The translations under genes were made by a program, and so were the position numbers. DNA of 8,798 bases from Hydrogenophaga sp. (lineage in GTDB: Bacteria > Pseudomonadota > Gammaproteobacteria > Burkholderiales > Burkholderiaceae_C). Below are positions 1-6,523 of the stretch, in pieces. The stretch covers positions 1 to 8,798 of the forward strand of contig JAABRN010000496.1 in the NCBI GenBank assembly GCA_011390855.1, read 5' to 3'. The notes below the pieces were generated by a model. It had not been told where the DNA came from. It did not search any database and worked only from the letters and a program-made list of their open reading frames with translations. Position 1 is the stretch's first letter; the number at the start of each line of letters is the position of its first letter.

Positions 1-16
1 ATGTTGGCCAAGACAT
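1..16 (-). CDS. Start of the next late gene (5' fragment only)
   Basis: An ATG at 16-14 begins two bases after the TAA of the tip gene and is preceded by a good Shine-Dalgarno sequence. Only five codons are visible (Met-Ser-Trp-Pro-Thr), so no function can be assigned. In comparable phages this place often holds a small tail protein, a fibre or fibre chaperone, or the lysis genes. Confidence 0.42.
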
Positions 17-18
17 GA

Positions 19-2931
19 TTAGATTCCTTCTACGTAAAAATCAACCCCGGCAGGGTCGGTAAGCGCGCCGTCGAGCTTGAACTGAAAACGCGGGCCAGTG
101 GCTAAATTGTCAATTCGCTGATGCGTCCAAGACCCGGCGCTGCTGTCTTCAATCGTTATGTCCACGCGCTTGATGAATGTGTAAACATTGCCGATTGGCA
201 CCCGCACATCTCCGGCAGCAATTCGCCTGTCACCTGTCAGCGTCGAAATGTCCACGCTGTTGATGTATTCAAACTGCAGGGACGCATTTACCTGCCAATC
301 AAACCGGCGAATAACTGGCACAGGCTCGCCGCCCGTGGCTGTGACAGTCAAGCGGACCCGGATGTAGCGCGACGAGAACGAGGCGGCACCAGAGCCGTAA
401 GCGCTCCAGGTCGTACCATCTGCGCTCGTGGCCAACTCCAGCAGCTCGGTTCCGTCTGCGTCAATTGATGCATCAATGGACCCGGCGACCGTGGTGCCTA
501 GGTCTTTGGTGACAACGTAGGTGATGGGGCTTGCCGGGCTTAGATTCCACCGGCTCCACCCGTCCCAGGTTGCCGGTGCCGTTGCCCAGGTGGTCGGGTC
601 GATTGCCTCAAGCACCCCATCAAGAACTTGGCAGTCGGTCTTTGTTCCGGCCCACAGCGGGCCTTCAAAGAACTCGTCGAACACATCACCAGTGCGTCGG
701 GCCGGCAGCGTGATGTTGTCAATCAATGCCGGGCTGAGGTTTCCTGTCGTGTCGCGGCTTCTGCAGAAGAAAGTCCATTCGCCCGCCAGAGGTGCATTCA
801 GCTCTACCGGGGATGCCGTGTAGAACGTGTCCGCGTCTTGCAGCGGCGTCAGCGTTTCCCATGCTGCGCCGGGGTTGTTTCCAGCGGTGTAGCGAATCTC
901 TGCGCCGGCCCAATCCACCGGCTTAGTTGTTGCAACGTAGGCAAAATTAAACTGTCGCGTGCCGTCCGGCTGAGCAAAAACAATAAATTTGTCAAACGCT
1001 GGAGGCGGCTCGGTCTTGCCGATGACTGTGTGCGCCTGCTGCCTGGACCAGTCGCTTACAGCCACCGAATTGCGCGTGCGACCTCTGACCAGAATAGGCG
1101 CGCCATCGGGCGCACCGACAATGAGCACCTGCTGGTCAACAGGCGATGCGGTGACCGTCTGCCAAGATAGCGTCGAATCAATGCGCGCCCATTGCACCTC
1201 TACCGCACCGCCAAAGCGCAGGGTTTGATCGGTGATTGGCGCCCAGGCTACCTGAACGCGGGCAACAATGGTGCCATCAGACTGGCGGATGAGCAGGTCG
1301 GTGCCGCTCTCGATTCCTGTGATTGTGGGCGGCTGAATATCCCAGGGTCTTGGAATAGCGGTATTGAGCGCGTATCCGCTGGCAACAAAGGCCGTGTCTG
1401 GCTGGTAGATCGCCGCGGCGGTTTCCTTGAGCGTGAGCATGATTAGCCCATCCAACGTCCACTGCCGCTGCACCACCATGAATGTTTTATTGGCCCATCC
1501 GTACCGATCAATCGTTAGGCTCACGGTGTCAAAAAGTTCGGCTCGATAGGCGGCCAACTTGAACGGCAATGTGACGGTCAGCGGGTCGCGTGCATCACGC
1601 ATGGCCACGCCCGCAATATGCTGCGCCTGCTGTGCGTAGAACACAGCTGGCATGTCAAGCTCTTGCGCCAGCTCGGCACCGTCGCGCGTGATTAGCGCCG
1701 TGGCCTTCACGGGCGACACTGGCACCTGCTTGTAGTCCTGCGCAGCGTCAAAAATGCGCGGCGTGATGACGTTGAACTTTTCGGCCCGCGCCCGATGCGT
1801 GCTGATGCCGATGGCCTGCTGACTCACGCCGCCGTCTGCGCTGCGCTGCACTACGGCCAGATCTGCATCTGTCAGAGACAGCACCGGGGCCGTGTAGGTG
1901 CCAGCCATGGTGAAGAACTCGCCCGCTGCGTAAGCCCACTGACCAGCCATCGCCTGCGCCAGGTCATCAATACCGTCTTTTGCCGCCGCGCCGAACGGCA
2001 GCACAATACTGGCGCGGTACATTGCCACAGTGCCATCGCCGTAGTCGTGCGCCAGATCACAGGCGTTGGCTGCGGCAACAATGCGCGCATCCTCGGCAGC
2101 CGTGACGCTAGAGCGCTTTCCGAAGAATGGGTGCGTGAGCACATGACGCTGCATCAGCGCCGGGTTTTCGGTAAAGGTGGTAAGAGCGGTGCGCGGGTCG
2201 TAGCACTTGGCCCCTCTGATGGTCGCAGTGACCAGCGGCAGGCCGCTAGGGAATGCGGTTTCGTCATACCAGAACTCACACACCAGGTAGGCGATCCCGT
2301 CCGCCCGGTGTCCTGCCGTCCAGAGTGTCGGGAAGTCGGCTATAACCTGCGCGTCTGCCGCCTGACCTGGTGCGCCAAGGTAGGTTCGGATGCGGGCCTT
2401 TGGCGTGTTGACCAGATACTGATAAGTTGTAACCGCGGGAATCGTAAATTCGCCGTTGTCGGTGACTGTAAAAATGGTGCCTGGGATGGCCTCAGGCGGC
2501 GCCACCGCGCCGGCCACCGAGCCGCTTTCTGTACGTGTGAGCAGGTAGGGCGCCGTCTGCACATATCCAGAGCCGTCCAGCGTCACTGGCACATCGTTTA
2601 ACCAGATCTGCTCTACACCATCAATCTCGTGCGCAGCCAGCGCCACGAGCATCACGAATTTTTCTTTGTTGGCCCCGACCGAACCACGGAAGAACACATG
2701 CCCGCCCTTGCGCACCCGGCCCAGCACCAGCTCGCGCGGCACTACGGTGCCCGGCACGTTCACCAAGCGGTCCACCTGACTGGCGTTGTACTGATCTCGA
2801 GCCTGGCGCTTGGCCTTGCGCTGCTGAGCGCTGCTGTAGGCAACTGACGCGACTAGAAGCGCCGTGCTGACCAGCAGCTGGGTAACTGTGATCTCAAGCG
2901 CGAAGGCGGCCAGGGTGATAAATTGAGGCAT
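19..2931 (-). CDS. Central tail tip / host-specificity protein (lambda J / GTA megatron-like)
   Basis: A 970-residue protein likely to form the central tip and contact the host. Residues 7-34 are strongly hydrophobic (membrane-segment-like) and followed by a basic QQRKAKRQARDQ. Residues 57-240 look like the tip-attachment N-terminal domain (VNVPGTVVPRELVLGRVRKGGHVFF, then VALAAHEIDGVEQIWLND). Residues 255-510 form a hub-like part that includes GQWAYAAGEFFTMAGTYTAPVLSLTDADL. Around 530-635 and 640-742 are two beta domains of fibronectin III style, the first with VQVAWAPITD and IDSTLSWQTV. Residues about 755-880 look like a jelly-roll, discoidin-type domain (TSADGTTWSAYGSG, then RYIRVRLTVTATGG). 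The end (about 890-970) is a separate closing domain. GGAAGG at 2946-2941 lies nine bases before the ATG. No glycoside hydrolase TIM barrel was recognised. Domain limits are approximate and by eye. Confidence 0.86.
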   Translation of the reverse strand: MPQFITLAAFALEITVTQLLVSTALLVASVAYSSAQQRKAKRQARDQYNASQVDRLVNVPGTVVPRELVLGRVRKGGHVFFRGSVGANKEKFVMLVALAAHEIDGVEQIWLNDVPVTLDGSGYVQTAPYLLTRTESGSVAGAVAPPEAIPGTIFTVTDNGEFTIPAVTTYQYLVNTPKARIRTYLGAPGQAADAQVIADFPTLWTAGHRADGIAYLVCEFWYDETAFPSGLPLVTATIRGAKCYDPRTALTTFTENPALMQRHVLTHPFFGKRSSVTAAEDARIVAAANACDLAHDYGDGTVAMYRASIVLPFGAAAKDGIDDLAQAMAGQWAYAAGEFFTMAGTYTAPVLSLTDADLAVVQRSADGGVSQQAIGISTHRARAEKFNVITPRIFDAAQDYKQVPVSPVKATALITRDGAELAQELDMPAVFYAQQAQHIAGVAMRDARDPLTVTLPFKLAAYRAELFDTVSLTIDRYGWANKTFMVVQRQWTLDGLIMLTLKETAAAIYQPDTAFVASGYALNTAIPRPWDIQPPTITGIESGTDLLIRQSDGTIVARVQVAWAPITDQTLRFGGAVEVQWARIDSTLSWQTVTASPVDQQVLIVGAPDGAPILVRGRTRNSVAVSDWSRQQAHTVIGKTEPPPAFDKFIVFAQPDGTRQFNFAYVATTKPVDWAGAEIRYTAGNNPGAAWETLTPLQDADTFYTASPVELNAPLAGEWTFFCRSRDTTGNLSPALIDNITLPARRTGDVFDEFFEGPLWAGTKTDCQVLDGVLEAIDPTTWATAPATWDGWSRWNLSPASPITYVVTKDLGTTVAGSIDASIDADGTELLELATSADGTTWSAYGSGAASFSSRYIRVRLTVTATGGEPVPVIRRFDWQVNASLQFEYINSVDISTLTGDRRIAAGDVRVPIGNVYTFIKRVDITIEDSSAGSWTHQRIDNLATGPRFQFKLDGALTDPAGVDFYVEGI
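25..31 (-). promoter_or_regulatory. Shine-Dalgarno site for the next gene
   Basis: AGAAGGA on the minus strand, eight bases before an ATG at 16, overlapping the last codons of the tip protein gene. The good match and spacing are the main reason to believe a further gene begins at the window edge. Confidence 0.5.
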
Positions 2932-2935
2932 CTGA

Positions 2936-3337
2936 CTAAACCTTCCAGGCAGCCAGCGCCGCAGTCATTGGCATCGGCTCAAGACCGCGCTCAGCAACAG
3001 CAAGCGCCGTGCCCCCGTTACAGACCGCCAGCAACGCCCGACCGTCTTGCTCAAACAACACCACATCGCCCACTGTGGCCATGAGCGGGCTGACCGGGTT
3101 TCCGAGAACATCGGTGGCAAGCTGGCGCACACCGCCCACCTCAGCCAACATGCGCGCGGCCTCGGCGGTGGTGGCGTAGGTGCCGCGCAGCCCCTCGGCA
3201 AAGTCTTGCCCTGTGATGGCGAGCACCGCGTCAGATGCCCACAGGCAGCAATCGTGCGAACCCCATTCAAACGGGCGGCGCTGGCGCTCGATGCAGAGCA
3301 GGGCAAAGCGGGTTTGCCAGGCGGGCAGGCGGCTCAT
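2936..3337 (-). CDS. DUF6950 / NlpC-P60-like tail tip protein (possible inactive peptidase)
   Basis: A 133-residue protein in the place usually taken by a cysteine peptidase that trims peptidoglycan at the tail tip. It opens with MSRLPAWQTRF and has FEWGSHDCCLWASDAVLAITG at 24-43. That is the 'F-WG--DC-L-AAD' nucleophile-cysteine helix of DUF6950 and related P60-like phage proteins, with C30 as the likely nucleophile position. Next come LRGTYATTAEA (50-60) and AEVGGVRQLA. VGDVVLFEQDG at 89-99 is the usual GD-V beta strand. The only histidine in the protein is H28, before the cysteine, so the canonical downstream catalytic His is absent. I prefer ATG 3337, which makes an ATGA overlap with the hub stop, over ATG 3349, which adds four residues and a 16-base overlap. 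Neither has a clear ribosome-binding site. Confidence 0.74.
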   Translation of the reverse strand: MSRLPAWQTRFALLCIERQRRPFEWGSHDCCLWASDAVLAITGQDFAEGLRGTYATTAEAARMLAEVGGVRQLATDVLGNPVSPLMATVGDVVLFEQDGRALLAVCNGGTALAVAERGLEPMPMTAALAAWKV

Positions 3338-3903
3338 CGCATGAACCATTCACGGGATGGCCACACGACCGGCTGGTCGGCCTGGCTGGTGACGTATTCA
3401 AACGCCCTGTCTCCAGGGGAAACCGTCTGCTGATCCACATCGCTGGTGGTCAGCGGGTGGCCGCGCAGCAGATCGACCGCGCTGCTTTCAGCCGTAGCCG
3501 TCACAACAGCCGTCTCACCATCTTCAGACAGGCTCATGGTGTCGCCCGTCCCGGTCCACTCTATCGGCGCATCGACAACCTGATACTCAGCGTCAAGGAT
3601 GGCGGTTCGGATCGTCACCGGCACGCCTTGCCATTCGTCTGCGCTATCCAAAGCAAGCGAAATGGATGACGCGGCCACGCCAGACAGCGTGAACTGCAAG
3701 CCCTTGATTTCGCCCGGCGAATCCTCAATGGCGCCAATCTGACCCAAGCCAGCCGCCGCCGTGTAGGTGTTGCCGCCAAATGTGATGTTCATGGTGCTGG
3801 TGTTGAGCCGAACAGGAGAGGAAAACGCCAACTCGATCAATTGCACCAGCGCGACGCTGCCCTGAGAAAGAGCCGCCAACACGGGGGCGCCTAGCGACCT
3901 CAT
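3334..3903 (-). CDS. Tail tip hub-like protein (DUF2163-like / GTA g13 position)
   Basis: A 189-residue protein probably forming part of the tail tip hub. The N-terminal half is beta-rich (VALVQLIELAFSSPVRL, then MNITFGGNTYTAAAGLGQIGAI and GEIKGLQFTLSGVAASSISLAL), matching the opening of DUF2163-type hub proteins, which begin with a short surface strand and a 'GGxxYtaa-GL' turn. The C-terminal part has the motif VDLLRGHPLTTSDVDQQTVSPGDRAFEYV (143-171), where the D-DQQ----PGD--F-YV spacing is typical of this group. It is clearly shorter than the roughly 300-residue g13 of the Rhodobacter gene transfer agent. Start ATG at 3903 overlaps the previous stop as ATGA, and GAGG at 3914-3911 lies seven bases upstream. 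Assignment rests on pattern plus the order distal tail, hub, peptidase, tip. Confidence 0.66.
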   Translation of the reverse strand: MRSLGAPVLAALSQGSVALVQLIELAFSSPVRLNTSTMNITFGGNTYTAAAGLGQIGAIEDSPGEIKGLQFTLSGVAASSISLALDSADEWQGVPVTIRTAILDAEYQVVDAPIEWTGTGDTMSLSEDGETAVVTATAESSAVDLLRGHPLTTSDVDQQTVSPGDRAFEYVTSQADQPVVWPSREWFMR

Positions 3904-4502
3904 GCAACCACCTCAGCAAAGTCCATAAACAGCGGATCAGACATGCCCGGCGCGTGTTGAACGCGGGGCGACCCGACCAGCCTAAATGTCGCCGTCGGCT
4001 TTGTAAAGGTCACCGTTGATGCGTTGGCAACGGTGACGCGCAAGCGGTTGACAATCGAAACTGCCATGACCCCCCCGACGGAAACAGCATCATTGGCAAC
4101 CTGCAGCAAAAGGCCGCCCACGCCGAACAGGTCACCCGCGAGCAGGGTTTGACCTGTCGTGGCGTTTAGGTTGATCGTTGAGGCCCCGGCGCTTGCGGCC
4201 TGTGCGGTAGGAACTCCGCTCAATGTTCCGCGTGGAACAGGGCGCCCAAAGTGATAAAGCTCGGTCGTGTTCGTTGACCCGCGCATCGCTGCAATAAATG
4301 CCTCTATCTTGGAATTGTCATCGCGGCTGACCGGGGCCAACTCCATGCTAAACATCCAGCGATCATTCAGCAAATCTACTACCTGCTCGCTACCGCCAAA
4401 TGGAGAAGCGTGCACGCGCTGGTTTGTTTGAACTGACGCCATGAATCGCGAAGGCAGAAAAACCCGCCTGTCAGTCGCTACAGGGTAAACAATCAAGCTC
4501 AT
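3900..4502 (-). CDS. Distal-tail-like protein (Dit / GTA g12-like role)
   Basis: A 200-residue protein directly after the tape measure, the usual place of the distal tail protein that forms the ring joining tube to tip. Residues 48-95 carry a recognisable pattern: RWMFSMELAPVSRDDNSKIEAFIAAMRG, then LYHFGRPVPRGTLSG, matching the W---L-L-P-------AF---LRG and P-PRGT features of Dit-type phage proteins. The second half (about 104-178) is a beta-rich insert: AGASTINLNATTGQTLLAGDLFGVGG, a LLLQV strand, VGGVMAVSIVNRLR and the final TFTKPTATFRLVG. It starts at ATG 4502 in a 4-base overlap with the tape measure stop; GGGG about nine bases upstream is at best a weak ribosome-binding site. A G7 run (4076-4070) codes GG in an intact frame. 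The Dit role is inferred from pattern and synteny; a generic minor tail protein is the fallback. Confidence 0.68.
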   Translation of the reverse strand: MSLIVYPVATDRRVFLPSRFMASVQTNQRVHASPFGGSEQVVDLLNDRWMFSMELAPVSRDDNSKIEAFIAAMRGSTNTTELYHFGRPVPRGTLSGVPTAQAASAGASTINLNATTGQTLLAGDLFGVGGLLLQVANDAVSVGGVMAVSIVNRLRVTVANASTVTFTKPTATFRLVGSPRVQHAPGMSDPLFMDFAEVVA

Positions 4503-6520
4503 GACAGCGCCCCGCCGTAGCGCATTGACCGACCTATACCGGAGGCAATGCGCTGCTCTGATCCGGCCACTGCCTGGCGCACCATGCTGACGCTGGCCAC
4601 ATCGCCGACCGTGAAGTTCTGTGTAACCATGATTGGCCTACCCCCAGAACCTCCACCAGATCGAGCCGGTGCGGGTTTGGTGTAATCAATAACGCCCTCG
4701 TCTGTGTGGAGCATGGCCAAGAATCCCCCCTTGCCGTCCAAGCCGCCAGCCCGAGGACCTTTTGGCGTGTCACCACCGCCGTCAAAGCTGAGCAGCCCCC
4801 CGGTGATCGCGCTCAACGCAGAACCGATCAGCGCGCTACCGGCCTTGGCGATTGGCTCGATGAGAGGTTTGAGCACGGTCTTGCCGAACTGTGCTTTGAG
4901 TTCCGATAGGAATATGCTGGCCGCATTCTTTCCGTCGCGGAATCCATTAATGATGCCTTCTGTAAGGCTATCCGACAATGACGCCGCGATGGGGTCTTCG
5001 CCTTTCCCAGCCGATGGATCAATGCCCAAGAACGACTGCGCTGCTTCTGAATACTTTTCCATGGCCTCGGCGCTGCCCACCAAGCCGTAGCGGCCCTTTT
5101 CGTAGGCATCCGCAAGCAAAAGCATAGCGTCACGCTGGGCCCCAATTTTGGCCGTTGGCGTCGCAGCATCCATAGCCTTGAGCTGCGCCTCTAAAGCCTT
5201 TGCGGCTTCAAAAGTGGCCTCCTGTGCGGCGTCGTCGTCGCGCAGTTGCTTCAAGCCCAGGAGCAAAGACTTGGCTTTTTCGATCTGCTCTGGGGAGGCT
5301 CCGGCAAGCCGCAGATCAAACAGAACCAGCTGTTCCTCGCTCATGCCGAAGGAGGCAATCTCACGGGCAATGCCGCCAATCTTGTCCTCGACTACTTTGG
5401 CTGCGCGCTCCGCCTCTTTAGCGATCTTGTCGACGCTGACCTTGACCTTCTTGACGGCGACAGCCAAAGGCGCTGCAATCTTGGTGCCCGTGGTTTCCGC
5501 AGCGGCTTCAACCTTGTCGCCTGTCTTGGCCCAAACGGACCCGACCGCAGCGCCAGCGGCTTCCAAGTTGCCGATGAAGTCAGCGGTGGCCTCGCTGCCA
5601 ATTTGCATGGCTTGGCGAAACTCGCCTTGGAACAGAGCCACCACTTGCGCTGCGACGCCGCCGATGAACTCGCCGATGGACTTGAACACAGCGCCGACCA
5701 AGATGCCAGCGGACAGAAGGAACTTGACACCGGTAGCCGCAGCGCGAGCGGCACGGTCCAGCGCCCCGCTATTTTTGGCCGAATCAAACAGTTGCGCGGA
5801 GAGGTTAACCAGCGTAGGCAGAAGCTCTGCGGCAATCTTAGTAGTGAGTCCTTGCGCCACCGATCCTAGCCGGGTCACGTTGTCGTTGAATGCCTCTGCG
5901 GCCTTGGATGTCTGCGTGTCGAGCACCAGGCCCAACGCGCTAGCCTCCGCTGCCATGTCGGACAACCCCTGCGACCCGCCATTGAGCAGCGGAATGAGCT
6001 TTGCTCCGGACTTGCCGAATATGTCTTGCGCTAGCGCCGTCTTGGTCGCGCCGTCCTCGTACTGCGAGAACTTGTCGGCCAACTCTCCCATTAGCTTGTC
6101 GGTATTCTTTAGCGATCCGTCAGAGTTCTTGACGCTGATGCCCAGCGCATCGAACGCCTCCGCATATTGCGCCGTCCCGCTGGCGGCCTCCGCTGCCGTG
6201 CGCGAGAGTTTCTGCATGGCCGACCCGAACTCGGTGGACTCCACGCCAGAGAGGTTAGCCGCGTATGCCAGTGCTGAGAAGCTCTCGGTTGTCAGGCCAG
6301 CAGCCTGGGCCGCCTTGGAGGTGGCGTCTAGCAGGTTAATGCTGCCTTGGACAGCAGCAGCCGATGCCGCTGCAAAACCAAGGAAGGCTGTGCCAATGGC
6401 TTTGCCGACCTTGGTGGCCTCGCGCCGAAGCTCGGTCAGGCGCTTTTCTGCGCGCTTTGTGTCGGTCTCGAAAGACCCTGTTTTCATCAGGAGGTCAATG
6501 ACGATTGATCCAGCGGCCAT
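4499..6520 (-). CDS. Phage tail tape measure protein
   Basis: A 673-residue protein that spans the tail lumen during assembly, sets tail length, and is usually released into the host envelope at infection. The N-terminus is helical and charged (residues 15-42). Residues about 60-245 form the conserved tape measure core, with LFDAxGI/IFGK-type signatures: EAFDALGISVKNSDGSLKNT, then DIFGKSGAKLIPLLNGGSQG and FNDNVTRLGSVAQGL. Hydrophobic stretches lie near 43-57, 265-298 and 556-578; the middle one is the best candidate for a membrane-inserting segment. Residues 330-500 are Ala/Lys/Glu-rich and probably coiled coil. The tail end has NGFRDGKNAASIFLSELKAQ (525-544) and a Gly-rich FDGGGDTPKGPRAGGLDG followed by LAMLHTDEGVIDYTK, common at tape measure C-termini. 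The stop overlaps the next gene as ATGA. Confidence 0.95.
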   Translation of the reverse strand: MAAGSIVIDLLMKTGSFETDTKRAEKRLTELRREATKVGKAIGTAFLGFAAASAAAVQGSINLLDATSKAAQAAGLTTESFSALAYAANLSGVESTEFGSAMQKLSRTAAEAASGTAQYAEAFDALGISVKNSDGSLKNTDKLMGELADKFSQYEDGATKTALAQDIFGKSGAKLIPLLNGGSQGLSDMAAEASALGLVLDTQTSKAAEAFNDNVTRLGSVAQGLTTKIAAELLPTLVNLSAQLFDSAKNSGALDRAARAAATGVKFLLSAGILVGAVFKSIGEFIGGVAAQVVALFQGEFRQAMQIGSEATADFIGNLEAAGAAVGSVWAKTGDKVEAAAETTGTKIAAPLAVAVKKVKVSVDKIAKEAERAAKVVEDKIGGIAREIASFGMSEEQLVLFDLRLAGASPEQIEKAKSLLLGLKQLRDDDAAQEATFEAAKALEAQLKAMDAATPTAKIGAQRDAMLLLADAYEKGRYGLVGSAEAMEKYSEAAQSFLGIDPSAGKGEDPIAASLSDSLTEGIINGFRDGKNAASIFLSELKAQFGKTVLKPLIEPIAKAGSALIGSALSAITGGLLSFDGGGDTPKGPRAGGLDGKGGFLAMLHTDEGVIDYTKPAPARSGGGSGGRPIMVTQNFTVGDVASVSMVRQAVAGSEQRIASGIGRSMRYGGALS

Positions 6521-6523
6521 CGC

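Noticed and set aside
1795..2601. A 268-codon open frame on the plus strand, opposite the tip protein gene
   Set aside because: The sequence is Cys/Arg/His-rich with no family pattern, and it lies wholly inside the confidently coding tip gene.
4070..4076. G7 homopolymer (minus strand) in the distal-tail-like gene as a phase-variation tract
   Set aside because: The frame is intact on both sides, the tract is short, and the gene is structural; a chance GGG GGG codon pair explains it.
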